64,000 bases of DNA from Paenibacillus agilis (lineage in GTDB: Bacteria > Bacillota > Bacilli > Paenibacillales > Paenibacillaceae). Shown one piece after another: positions 1 to 7,674 of the stretch. The stretch lies in NCBI RefSeq assembly GCF_007786455.1, contig NZ_VNJK01000001.1, positions 1,138,074-1,202,073 of the forward strand. Reading direction: 5' to 3'. The notes under the pieces were generated by a model. It saw only the letters and a list, made by a program, of their open reading frames with translations, made no database searches and was not told the origin of the DNA. Made by a program: the position numbers and the translations under genes. The stretch's first letter is position 1; each line of letters starts with the position of its first letter.

Positions 1-307
1 TGGTGAAGTTTGGGCTGGAATTTTCCTGTTTATTATAAATGGGCTCCCAAGGGCTCAATTTAGCTGTTACAACATGATGCATAACAAGCGGGTCATTGTT
101 AATTATTTGATAAGCTTCCTCTTCGCTAGAGACATCAAGAATAGAGGCTCCACCCGTATGATTTTCAAATGGGCCTGCAAAGATAATCTTTCCTGCATTA
201 AAGTTGTTTTGAATATGAAGAGCATGTGGATTAATATATGGCTGTTCATTCGTTGTCTTTCCAGTAATCCAAGCTTCTCCAGGTGTGTAATATACTAAAA
301 ATCTCAT
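1..307 (-). CDS. YciI-family protein, outer copy (partial, 3' end beyond window)
   Basis: This is the duplicated copy of the YciI-like gene at 679-1023. The ATG at 307-305 follows an AGAGGAAC ribosome binding site. All roughly 102 visible codons are open and nearly identical to the inner copy, with one clear change (Asn for Asp in the GPFE-N/D-HTGG stretch). YciI-like proteins are small ferredoxin-like-fold proteins of mostly unknown activity, often fused to or beside other enzymes. The C-terminus lies outside the window, so intactness cannot be judged. The copy may be co-transcribed from the Rrf2/luciferase-like operon to its right. Confidence 0.75.
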   Translation of the reverse strand, partial: MRFLVYYTPGEAWITGKTTNEQPYINPHALHIQNNFNAGKIIFAGPFENHTGGASILDVSSEEEAYQIINNDPLVMHHVVTAKLSPWEPIYNKQENSSPNFT

Positions 308-441
308 AATAATCGTTCCTCTCAATGTTAATATATTGAATACTGTCCAAAACATCGCTAAAACTCGAGTGTATTGGTTTATACATCTTAGTGATTTCCA
401 AGGTTACTTCGACTGAGCAATTCTATTCTTCTTAAAGAAAC

Positions 442-642
442 TTAAAGCAATTCCTGTGCCAATAATCGGTAAACATTCAGTCGCTTTTCTTGTGAATGAG
501 TATTACTAATAATCATCACTTCATCAAATCCATATTGGGCTTGCTGTTCTTGCAACATAGTTGCAATTTTTTTGGCATCCCCGACTAAATGAATGTTTCG
601 ATTTTCTTTAATAATCATTCGATCCACTTCCGTCAATGGAAA
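442..642 (-). pseudogene. 3' fragment of duplicated luciferase-like monooxygenase
   Basis: The frame encodes about 64 residues that match the C-terminus of the intact oxidoreductase at 1155-2156 (ending NVYRLLAQELL) with a few substitutions. It lacks the N-terminal 80 percent of the protein, including the flavin-binding barrel. The fragment begins at the duplication junction near 642 and has no ribosome binding site. It is a by-product of the tandem duplication rather than a gene. Confidence 0.85.
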
Positions 643-678
643 TGAGTAGCGATAATGAATGGTACTATTGTACAGTTT

Positions 679-1023
679 CTAAATTATAATTCCTTGACTT
701 TCAAAAAATTCTTTGGTGAAGTTTGGGCTGGAATTTTCCTGTTTATTATAAATGGGCTCCCAAGGGCTCAATTTAGCTGTTACAACATGATGCATAACAA
801 GCGGGTCATTGTTAATTATTTGATAAGCTTCCTCTTCGCTAGAGACATCAAGAATAGAAGCTCCACCCGTATGATCTTCAAATGGGCCTGCAAAGATAAT
901 CTTTCCTGCATTAAAGTTGTTTTGAATATGAAGAGCATGTGGATTGATATATGGCTGCTCATTCGTCGTCTTTCCAGTAATCCAAGCTTCTCCAGGTGTG
1001 TAATATACTAAAAATCTCATCAT
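679..1023 (-). CDS. YciI-family protein, inner copy
   Basis: This gene encodes about 114 residues starting MMRFLVYYTPGEAW. The start is an ATG at 1023 (or the adjacent one at 1020), preceded by AGAGGAACG at good spacing. The frame extends further upstream but without a ribosome site. The compact pattern, with FAGPFEDHTGG, an ILDVSSEEEA segment and a C-terminal WEPI motif, is typical of YciI/YCII-domain proteins. It lies 131 bp downstream of the luciferase-like gene on the same strand and is probably co-transcribed with it. No catalytic function is assigned. Confidence 0.8.
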   Translation of the reverse strand: MMRFLVYYTPGEAWITGKTTNEQPYINPHALHIQNNFNAGKIIFAGPFEDHTGGASILDVSSEEEAYQIINNDPLVMHHVVTAKLSPWEPIYNKQENSSPNFTKEFFESQGIII

Positions 1024-1154
1024 AATCGTTCCTCTCAATGTTAATATATTGAATATTGTCCAAAACATCGCTAAAAATAGGGTATATTGGTTGATACATC
1101 TTAGTGATTTCCAAGGTTACTTCGACTGAGCAATTCTATTCTTCTCAGAGAAAC

Positions 1155-2156
1155 TTAAAGTAATTCCTGTGCCAATAATCGGTAAACATTCAGTCGCTTT
1201 TCTTGTGAATGAGTATTACTAATAATCATCACTTCATCAAATCCATATTGGGCTTGCTGTTCTTGCAATGTTGTTGCAATTTTTTTCGCATCCCCGACTA
1301 AATGAATGTTTCGATTTTCTTTAATAATCATTCGATCCATTTCCGTCAATGGATAATTGTGAGCCTCTTCAGGTGTCATAATTTGTCCAATCTTGCCTCG
1401 GGTAAACATTAAACGCCAAATATCTTGAGGAGTTGCCTCAAACTCAGCTTCTTCTTCTGTTTCGGCTGTTGTTACCATATACGAAACATTAATTTCAGGC
1501 TTTTCCATAAAAGCCGAAGGCTGAAAATTTCTTTTATAGAGATCTAAATGATCTTTGGTCATTTGACCATTAAAAAATTGTGCAAAAGAATAACCGACAC
1601 CCATGCGTCCAGCCTGAACAGCACTGTTGCCACTTGAACCAAGCAGCCAAGCTTCAGGCAAGTTAACTTGAGAAGGTGTTGCGACGGTATGGTGATACAA
1701 GCTCTCTTCGAGTACTTCATCATTAATCAATTTCAGCGCAGCATCAAACTTTTCATACATATTGTGTGTCATCGGCTGGCGTCCTTCAGATAAAGCATAA
1801 ATAGAGTAGTTATCCCCTCCAGGGGCTCTACCAACACCAAAATCAATGCGTCCCGGCGAATATGCACTTAGTGTTTTAAATACCTCTGCAAGTTTTAATG
1901 GGGAGTAATGCATCATCATCACTCCACCGGTTCCAATTCGAATGTTTTTCGTCTTAGCAGTCAGATAGGCTGCCGAAATCTCAGGAGCTGAGCTTGCAAA
2001 AACATTAGTGTCTGGACCGGCATGATGTTCTGCCATCCACATTCGATGGTAACCTAATTCATCTCCTAAAACAGCTAGCTCCTCCGCCTTTTTCAAAGCA
2101 TCTACAGCCTTATTCCCTCTTGTAATAGGGGCCTGATCCAAAATACTTAATCTCAT
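1155..2156 (-). CDS. Luciferase-like (LLM class) flavin-dependent oxidoreductase
   Basis: This 333-residue protein is full length for the bacterial luciferase-like monooxygenase family. Visible landmarks are the N-terminal SILDQAPI strand, WMAEHH near residue 40 (the conserved EHH flavin-site segment), GTGGVMMMHYSPLKLAE near 75-95, and GRIDFGVGRAPGG near 105. Members use reduced FMN from a partner reductase to oxygenate small substrates; the substrate here is unknown. A GGAAGGA ribosome site precedes the ATG. It sits 46 bp downstream of the Rrf2 regulator on the same strand, suggesting an operon rrf2-LLM-yciI. Its 3' end is duplicated downstream. Confidence 0.9.
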   Translation of the reverse strand: MRLSILDQAPITRGNKAVDALKKAEELAVLGDELGYHRMWMAEHHAGPDTNVFASSAPEISAAYLTAKTKNIRIGTGGVMMMHYSPLKLAEVFKTLSAYSPGRIDFGVGRAPGGDNYSIYALSEGRQPMTHNMYEKFDAALKLINDEVLEESLYHHTVATPSQVNLPEAWLLGSSGNSAVQAGRMGVGYSFAQFFNGQMTKDHLDLYKRNFQPSAFMEKPEINVSYMVTTAETEEEAEFEATPQDIWRLMFTRGKIGQIMTPEEAHNYPLTEMDRMIIKENRNIHLVGDAKKIATTLQEQQAQYGFDEVMIISNTHSQEKRLNVYRLLAQELL

Positions 2157-2202
2157 GGAGGCAGCATCCTTCCAACAGCGTTATGCTTGGTGCTCATTTT
2201 TA

Positions 2203-2682
2203 TTACAACACCATATTTTCTTTTATCCATTTTTGTAATAATTGGACTTTAGGTTGATGATTTTCATTTATTTCTTCATATAAGGATGCTATTGTTTCAC
2301 GTTTCAATACAGATTTCCAAGACGACTCAGCTTCTTCCATCAAATCTGTTAATAAGCAGCAGCAATTTTCGTTGTCTAATTCAAGCATGTCATGCAATAC
2401 ACCACTTGAAGAGTAAATAGATTGCATTCCCTCTATAGCGAGATAGATATCGTATATTCGAATTTGTTCAGGCTTTTTCCGTAATTTAAATCCACCCTTC
2501 ACACCTGAGACAGAAATAATCAAGTCTGCACTGACTAACTTTCGCAACAATTTTTGAAAATACGTTGGAGAGGCGCCTAATTGTTGACTGATTGCTTCAC
2601 CTGGCAATACCGCCTTATCGGGCAACATGTTCAGAATAAGAACCGCATACACCGACTGTTCAACGCCCGTTTTCATCTGCAT
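2203..2682 (-). CDS. Rrf2-family transcriptional regulator
   Basis: The protein has about 159 residues, the usual Rrf2 length. An N-terminal winged helix-turn-helix (about 5-80) shows YAVLILNMLP, the recognition segment GASPTYFQKLLRKLVSADLI and the wing GVKGGFKL. A CCC triplet and nearby residues around 105-108 sit where some Rrf2 proteins carry regulatory cysteines, but the spacing is not that of IscR or NsrR. I chose the ATG at 2682 because GTAGGTG lies at correct spacing; a GTG three codons earlier overlaps that site. It heads the luciferase-like/YciI cluster and probably autoregulates it in response to redox or electrophile stress (inference). Confidence 0.88.
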   Translation of the reverse strand: MQMKTGVEQSVYAVLILNMLPDKAVLPGEAISQQLGASPTYFQKLLRKLVSADLIISVSGVKGGFKLRKKPEQIRIYDIYLAIEGMQSIYSSSGVLHDMLELDNENCCCLLTDLMEEAESSWKSVLKRETIASLYEEINENHQPKVQLLQKWIKENMVL

Positions 2683-2709
2683 TATTAACACCTACTTTAC
2701 ACATATATT

Positions 2710-2753
2710 TTTATAGCTTTTACGAATGACGAATAACAAGGACAATTATTGTC
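2710..2753 (-). promoter_or_regulatory. Candidate promoter and operator of the Rrf2 operon
   Basis: On the minus strand TTGTTA (2739-2734) and TATAAA (2715-2710) are separated by 18 bp. Directly upstream is a perfect palindrome GACAAT-T-ATTGTC at 2741-2753, a plausible Rrf2-family operator. Confidence 0.5.
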
Positions 2754-3000
2754 GCCTTTAGTCTAACATTAAATTATTTAAAAGTAAACTTTTGAAGTAG
2801 GTATGTTGATTAACCATATATTTGAAAGTTGTTCGAGCTAAATAATAGCCCCTTTACGAAAAAGCTAGAATAAGCTCACTTATAACCGTTACATTTCTAT
2901 AGTGTGCAATTTCACGAAACTAACGTTCATGCCGCCCGATCTTACAGTCTGATTCTGTATAGCCATAGAGTTTGAGGCTCTTTCTCTTGCTTATCGACAA
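2754..3000. other. Intergenic, no gene recognised
   Basis: This AT-rich stretch separates the Rrf2 promoter from the UbiD remnant. I see no convincing reading frame with a ribosome site and no strong hairpin. It may hold decayed 5' sequence of the UbiD gene. Confidence 0.4.
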
Positions 3001-3447
3001 ATGAAAAAGAGCGCTTGCTGCCCGTTTAAGGTCGTTGGTCGTCCGCCACAGGAAGATACTTCTTTTGGCGCATTGATTCATGAGCTTAGAGGAAGCACGA
3101 TCCGTCAGGAAATTCCGGGTGCGAAGGAAGTTCACGCGATTGAAGCAGCGGAAGAGAAGCAGCCAATTAGTACGCTTCAAATTGAGGAGTTCTTGGACTA
3201 TATATTGGAGCGTATTGATCTGCATCGTGATATTCATTTCCAAACGAATACGACGATCGACACCTTGGGTTACTCTGGTACGGGATTAAATACAGGAAGT
3301 AAGGTTATATTTGCAGCCGTGGGTGACAAGAAGAGGGAGCTGTGCACAGAAGTTCCTGAACCATTAAAATCGCTGTCAGGGTTTGAAAAAGCTCATATGA
3401 TCATGCCGGGGATTGTAGCGATTCAAGGTTCTGCCTTAGACGTTTGA
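3001..3447 (+). pseudogene. UbiD-family decarboxylase remnant with internal deletion
   Basis: The 148-residue frame joins two non-adjacent pieces of a UbiD-type decarboxylase. The first (residues 10-48) carries VVGRPPQEDTSFG and EIPGAKEVHAIEAA. The second (about 58-148) carries FLDYILERIDLHRDI, GTGLNTGSKV and the C-terminal MPGIVAIQGSAL. Intact members have roughly 450-620 residues and decarboxylate aromatic or unsaturated acids with prenylated FMN. Here the N-terminal two thirds and a central block are missing and no ribosome site precedes the ATG. An intact rho-independent terminator follows, as expected for a decayed gene. Confidence 0.75.
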
Positions 3448-3506
3448 GTCTGTGTAACTATATAGGTTATCGTTGAAGATTCGAAGTGAGTTATAAGTGA
3501 GAATAG

Positions 3507-3549
3507 AAGTGACTGTTCCCTGTATAAGCAGTGGAGCAGTCACTTTTTT
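3507..3549 (+). terminator. Intrinsic terminator after the UbiD remnant
   Basis: Arms AAGTGACTGTTCC (3507-3519) and GGAGCAGTCACTT (3533-3545) pair almost perfectly and run into six T residues on the plus strand. The hairpin could also slow transcription of the convergent marR gene. Confidence 0.8.
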
Positions 3550-3565
3550 GATTGGTTCAAGTGTA

Positions 3566-4030
3566 TTAACGTTGACGTTCATCATCAAGCTGATCGAAAT
3601 AATCCAAAGATTGGGTGAGAAGCTCAATGAGCTGATCACTTTGCTCTTTTCCAAGATGGTCAATAAGTCCGGAAAAAATAGTCGTAATCATTTCTTGAGA
3701 GTCTTGTGCGATTTGTGCGCCTTTATCAGTCAGTGTAATTTCAACAATTCTTCGATCACTCGAATGAACCGTACGGTTTACGTAGCCATCCTTCATTAAA
3801 CTGTTAAGCATTTGTGTCACAGTAGGGGAAGTAACTTGTAAAAGTTTGCTCAAATCAGACACCGTTAAGCCTTCCAAGCATGGTTTACTGTTTGCTTCTT
3901 TAAGCGCGATCAATAGACGGACTTCGCTTCCTTTTAGTGTCCACTTCATTTTTTTTCGCCAATCCATCCTTGCCAGCGTGGCAAATACACGGCGCAGCGC
4001 AATTACATTTTCATATTTAGATTCTGTCAT
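3566..4030 (-). CDS. MarR-family transcriptional regulator
   Basis: The 154-residue protein has the MarR winged helix-turn-helix core: an N-terminal dimerisation helix, GSEVRLLIAL, the recognition region LTVSDLSKLLQVTSPTVTQMLNSLMKDGYV (about 55-85) and the wing SSDRRIVEITLTDKG. It is divergently transcribed from a 14-TM drug exporter with about 250 bp between, the classic layout of a repressor that is released by the exporter's substrate. Two inverted repeats in the intergenic region are likely operators. Ribosome site GAGTGA is weak. Confidence 0.9.
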   Translation of the reverse strand: MTESKYENVIALRRVFATLARMDWRKKMKWTLKGSEVRLLIALKEANSKPCLEGLTVSDLSKLLQVTSPTVTQMLNSLMKDGYVNRTVHSSDRRIVEITLTDKGAQIAQDSQEMITTIFSGLIDHLGKEQSDQLIELLTQSLDYFDQLDDERQR

Positions 4031-4087
4031 GTATAGTCACTCGATTCCGATTGAAATGGTAGCTTTAAAAGTAAGGTTACGCAAGTA

Positions 4088-4116
4088 ATGATAAGGATTT
4101 GAAACTATTCAGTCAA
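4088..4116 (-). promoter_or_regulatory. Sigma-A-type promoter for marR
   Basis: On the minus strand TTGACT (4116-4111) and TATCAT (4093-4088) are separated by exactly 17 bp, giving a transcription start near 4081 and a 50-nt leader before marR. Confidence 0.7.
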
Positions 4117-4161
4117 TAAAGCTGAATAAGCGGCATATTTCAAGGGATTTCGTAGCTTGAA

Positions 4162-4183
4162 AGTATATAAAAATTTATATACT
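4162..4183. promoter_or_regulatory. Perfect inverted repeat, candidate MarR operator 1
   Basis: AGTATATAAA and TTTATATACT form a perfect 10-2-10 inverted repeat between marR and the exporter gene. Its size and AT-rich centre fit a MarR-dimer site. Confidence 0.6.
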
Positions 4184-4184
4184 A

Positions 4185-4205
4185 TTAGATAGGTTGCCTA
4201 ACTAA
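4185..4205. promoter_or_regulatory. Near-perfect inverted repeat, candidate MarR operator 2
   Basis: TTAGATAGG and CCTAACTAA flank a 3-bp centre with one mismatch. It abuts operator 1, so the two could bind adjacent dimers on the same face. Confidence 0.55.
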
Positions 4206-4281
4206 TTAAAATATAAGTGAATCTCAATATAGGCAGTAGGCATTCAACGAGTATTTAACACAACTAGAAAAGAGGAATGGA

Positions 4282-5886
4282 ATGGAGAGTTTATCTCACA
4301 AAAAGAAAGTCGTTGTCATGATCGCATTAATGACTTCGATGTTTTTCGCAGCTATTAATCAAACACTCGTCGGAACCGCAATGCCTAGAATTATTGCAAC
4401 ACTAGGCGGGATGGAGTATTATTCGTGGGTTATTACGATTTATATGCTTACTTCAACAGTTGCTACCGTATTGGTTGGTAAGCTGTCGGATATATATGGC
4501 CGTAAGCCGTTCTTGTTATCAGGGATTGTTATCTTTATGATAGGTGCCTTCTTAACCGGATTGTCCTCAACGATATTCGAAATGATTACGTATCGCGGCA
4601 TTCAAGGTTTAGGCGCAGGGATTTTGATGTCATGTACGTCGATGGCAGTTGGTGACTTATTTGCGCCGCGAGAACGCGCAAAATGGACGGGGCTTATGAT
4701 GGCTATTTTCGGCTTCTCCAGTATTATTGGGCCGACTTTAGGCGGAGTTATGATTGACCATATGGATTGGCAATGGGTGTTCTGGGCGTTCTTGCCGTTA
4801 GGTGTTATTGCATTTGTGATGATTTGGAGAATATTCCCCAAGACAGCGAAGGTTCAATCGGAATCCATCGATTACTTGGGATCTTTATTGCTATCCCTGT
4901 CGCTCGTTTCGTTGCTAATAGGTTTCTCATGGGCAGGAACGAAATATGCATGGGGTTCGATTGAAATTGTTGGACTATTTGCAGCAGCTATTGTGTTTGC
5001 CATTCTATTTGTAATGGTGGAACGCAAAGCGAAAAGTCCAGTAATGCCACTGTCCTTATTTAAAAATAAAATTGTTGTTAATACGAGCTTGAGCGGCTTC
5101 CTAATGAATGCCGGTATGATGGGTGCTATGATTTACTTGCCATTTTTCGTGCAAGGGGTAAAAGGGTTAAGCCCGACTGAATCTGGATTCGTCAATATGC
5201 CGATGTCGATCATGATGATCGTATTAAGTTCATTAACGGGACGTTGGATTTCTAAATCTGGAAAATACAAGCGTTATGCGATAAGCGGTATTGCGTTTAT
5301 GGTCGTAGGTATGTTGATGATGGTGGTCATGGACAGCATTGCAATGGCTTTGGCGAGCATGTGTGTGTTCGGAATAGGTATTGGACTAGCGATGCCAGTC
5401 TTTACGTTAGCTGCGCAAAACTCAGTTCCATTGGACCAATTGGGTGTCGTTACGGCAACATCTACGCTGTTTAGAAACTTAGGCGGCACGATTGGAATTG
5501 CTGTATTTGGTTCGGTGATGAATGGGGTGCTTACGCGCAACATGGAACAAGCGATGGCTGCCGGACAAGGTCCAGACTTGTCTAAAATAGACCCGGCACA
5601 AGCCGAGCAATTAGGCACGTTGATGAATCCGCAAATTTTGCTGAATCAGCCGAAGTTGGCAGAAATTGAAGCTTCGCTGCCTGAACAATTGCAGCAAGGG
5701 TTCTTACAGCTTATGGATATGCTTCGCTCGGTATTAAGTGATACCGTGTCTATGGTATTTATGCTCGGTGCTGGTTTACTTGCGCTGGGTCTTATTTTGA
5801 CACTATTCCTGAAAGAAATTCCGCTGAGAACTGCGCACAAAGGTGCAGAAAAGCAAGTGGGAAGTACGCAGGAAGCGGAAGCTTAA
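4282..5886 (+). CDS. DHA2-type MFS multidrug exporter (14 TM)
   Basis: The 534-residue membrane protein matches the EmrB/QacA branch of the major facilitator superfamily, which exports drugs by proton antiport. The N-terminus has FFAAINQTLVGTAMPRI (first TM, DHA2 motif), loop 2-3 motif GKLSDIYGRKPF, and the antiporter motif C region GFSSIIGPTLGGVMID near 150. A long extracellular loop (about 415-455) precedes the last TM segments. AGAGGAATGG precedes the ATG. It is controlled, by layout, by the divergent MarR repressor. Confidence 0.92.
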   Translation: MESLSHKKKVVVMIALMTSMFFAAINQTLVGTAMPRIIATLGGMEYYSWVITIYMLTSTVATVLVGKLSDIYGRKPFLLSGIVIFMIGAFLTGLSSTIFEMITYRGIQGLGAGILMSCTSMAVGDLFAPRERAKWTGLMMAIFGFSSIIGPTLGGVMIDHMDWQWVFWAFLPLGVIAFVMIWRIFPKTAKVQSESIDYLGSLLLSLSLVSLLIGFSWAGTKYAWGSIEIVGLFAAAIVFAILFVMVERKAKSPVMPLSLFKNKIVVNTSLSGFLMNAGMMGAMIYLPFFVQGVKGLSPTESGFVNMPMSIMMIVLSSLTGRWISKSGKYKRYAISGIAFMVVGMLMMVVMDSIAMALASMCVFGIGIGLAMPVFTLAAQNSVPLDQLGVVTATSTLFRNLGGTIGIAVFGSVMNGVLTRNMEQAMAAGQGPDLSKIDPAQAEQLGTLMNPQILLNQPKLAEIEASLPEQLQQGFLQLMDMLRSVLSDTVSMVFMLGAGLLALGLILTLFLKEIPLRTAHKGAEKQVGSTQEAEA

Positions 5887-5953
5887 GTCAACAAAACAAA
5901 CGAGTACGTATGACTGATCTTCTATAACTCATTACATTTCATACGATGCATAA

Positions 5954-5997
5954 ATAACGCTCAAGCTTCAATCCTCATGGATTAGCTTGAGCGTTAT
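5954..5997. terminator. Bidirectional terminator between exporter and sugar-phosphate transporter
   Basis: A perfect 14-bp stem (ATAACGCTCAAGCT at 5954-5967 with its complement at 5984-5997) lies between convergent genes and is followed by T-rich sequence. Confidence 0.85.
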
Positions 5998-6025
5998 TTG
6001 TGTTTGGCTTATTTATTTTATCATT

Positions 6026-7390
6026 TTACAAAGTTAAGGCTTGTTCAGCTTTCTTCTGAACAGCTTTAACGCTTACATGCAACCAGTAGCAGAAGATGAT
6101 ACAAAGTACTGTCGCCACTAGAAGCAAGTAGAACCCACTGTTCCAGCCCCAAAGGTCAACAAAGAGACCGAATAGTGTCGTACCGAGAGATGCACCCAAC
6201 AAATAGCTTAGAATTCCGCGCAGACCAACTGCAGAACCAACAGCGAATGGAGGCACTACTTCGAGTGTTTGCAATGAGCACAAGAACTGCGGTACATAAA
6301 TCAAAGCACCGATTACACCAGCAAAGACGGTAACCATAATCAAAGAGTCACTTAGCCAGTAGCCGATGATACCGAAGAAGATAATGAACATACAAATGAT
6401 GGCTGGTGGCATACGATAGCCTTTGAAAAATCTGTCCGTCATGTAACCGACCAAAAGCGTTGAAGGAATAGCCGCCCATTCGAAAATAAGGAAGGCAATA
6501 CCCATCTCACCTTTAGAAAATCCTTTTACATTAGACAAGTATATTGGCAACCAAGCGATAACACCGAAACGAATCATGTATACGAATACGTCCGCAAGGG
6601 ATACCAACCATGCATTTTTGTTTTTTAGTACATAGTGATAAAGAATTTGCCATGCTGTCAAGTCAGATGGTGGCTTTACATCTTGTTTAGCTAGTGCTGA
6701 ATCAAGATTATCTTTATACATTTCTGTAACAGTAGGCAAGCCTTCGTTCTCAGGTTTTTCTTTTGTAAAGTAAAGGATGACAAGAACGAACACTACCGCA
6801 ATAGCTGCAGGAATCTGATAGCTGGCTACTTGCCAGTGCTCATCTCCGCCTAGCATAAGCAAACTAAAAGTAACGATTGGACCTACGATACCGCCGCCGA
6901 TGTTGTGAGAAATATTCCACAATGCTGTAATGAATCCACGTTCTTTACGAGGGTACCAGTTAGCGAGCGTTATAAACGAAGGACCGACGCCCATCCCTTG
7001 GAACAAACCGAGTAAAACAGTAAGTCCTGCAAAGACCCAGAAGCCTGTACTAAAGCCTAACATAATGTTGACCATCGCACAGAGCGCTAGACCTAGAGCC
7101 ATATAACGCTTAGGACTTGCTTTATCCGCAAGACTGCTCATAATCCCTTTACTTATACCATAGGTAATAAGCAAGCAACTTAATAGTATACCGATTTCGG
7201 TATTAGAGAGTTCTAGCTCCTTCTGCAAGTGCGGTGTTGACAACTTAAAGTTATTACGAACGATGTAGTAGGCCATGTATCCGAAGAATACACCTAGCAA
7301 GGACTGTAAGCGGAGTTGTTTATATCTCTTCTCAACTTGATCCGCTGGTACTTTGGCTGAAGCTATTTTTGGCTTCAAAAATGCAAACAC
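6026..7390 (-). CDS. uhpT: Organophosphate:phosphate antiporter (UhpT/GlpT family)
   Basis: This 12-TM MFS protein (about 454 residues) matches hexose-phosphate/glycerol-phosphate antiporters. Landmarks are GYMAYYIVRNNF near residue 40 (substrate-site Tyr-Arg segment), the loop ISKGIMSSLADKASPKRYM, and ALWNISHNIGGGIVGPI, strongly like the UhpT family. A TTG at 7399 abuts the AAAGGGG ribosome site with no spacing; a GTG at 7390 gives 9-nt spacing and an N-terminus (MFAFLKPK) like UhpT proteins, so I chose it. The gene is divergent from a lipoprotein/kinase/regulator set that probably senses its substrate and switches it on. A hexose phosphate rather than glycerol phosphate is inferred. Confidence 0.85.
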   Translation of the reverse strand: MFAFLKPKIASAKVPADQVEKRYKQLRLQSLLGVFFGYMAYYIVRNNFKLSTPHLQKELELSNTEIGILLSCLLITYGISKGIMSSLADKASPKRYMALGLALCAMVNIMLGFSTGFWVFAGLTVLLGLFQGMGVGPSFITLANWYPRKERGFITALWNISHNIGGGIVGPIVTFSLLMLGGDEHWQVASYQIPAAIAVVFVLVILYFTKEKPENEGLPTVTEMYKDNLDSALAKQDVKPPSDLTAWQILYHYVLKNKNAWLVSLADVFVYMIRFGVIAWLPIYLSNVKGFSKGEMGIAFLIFEWAAIPSTLLVGYMTDRFFKGYRMPPAIICMFIIFFGIIGYWLSDSLIMVTVFAGVIGALIYVPQFLCSLQTLEVVPPFAVGSAVGLRGILSYLLGASLGTTLFGLFVDLWGWNSGFYLLLVATVLCIIFCYWLHVSVKAVQKKAEQALTL

Positions 7391-7412
7391 AGTGTTCAAC
7401 CCCTTTTTTGTA

Positions 7413-7426
7413 ATGTAGCGCTTTCA
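7413..7426 (-). promoter_or_regulatory. Possible cre (CcpA) half-conserved site
   Basis: On the minus strand TGAAAGCGCT followed by ACAT resembles a catabolite-responsive element in its left and central parts. It lies just upstream of the transporter's ribosome site, where CcpA would act as a roadblock. The right half deviates, so this is tentative. Confidence 0.35.
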
Positions 7427-7533
7427 TTGTGCTGTACATAAATGTGTTGTGACTCATTACTTCTTTATTATCAGGGTCGTTAGGCGCTATCACTATCAGC
7501 GGAACTCTGATTTTGTTGTCAGATTTTTTATTT

Positions 7534-7560
7534 ATTTTGTAGGAATAATTCCTACAAAAT
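7534..7560. promoter_or_regulatory. Perfect 12-3-12 inverted repeat, candidate response-regulator operator
   Basis: ATTTTGTAGGAA and TTCCTACAAAAT flank a 3-bp centre between the divergent transporter and sensor operon. It is about 145 bp upstream of the transporter start and 115 bp upstream of the sensor gene, suited to binding by the NarL-type regulator encoded at 10027-10695. It is not followed by a T run on the plus strand. Confidence 0.55.
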
Positions 7561-7674
7561 ATCCGACTTTATATTCAAATTTGGATGCTGCTAATAGATA
7601 TCAATTGCAGGAGGCAGAGATCATGCTATACTTGTTGATTGAAATTAATGAATGAGGGGAAATGAGGTGGGAAG

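Larger units (their letters stand above)
1..1354. repeat. Tandem duplication, unit about 713 bp (copies 1-641 and 714-1354)
   Basis: The bases from position 1 to about 641 recur at 714 to about 1354 with only scattered substitutions, I estimate a few percent by eye. The unit holds the 3' end of the luciferase-like gene, the intergenic spacer and the yciI-like gene. The breakpoint lies near 641/642, where the left copy leaves the luciferase frame and enters sequence downstream of the inner yciI copy. The left copy runs off the window edge. Confidence 0.92.

Noticed and set aside
2920-3243. 107-codon minus-strand frame opposite the UbiD remnant
   Set aside because: It is a shadow of the UbiD homology on the plus strand and has no ribosome site.
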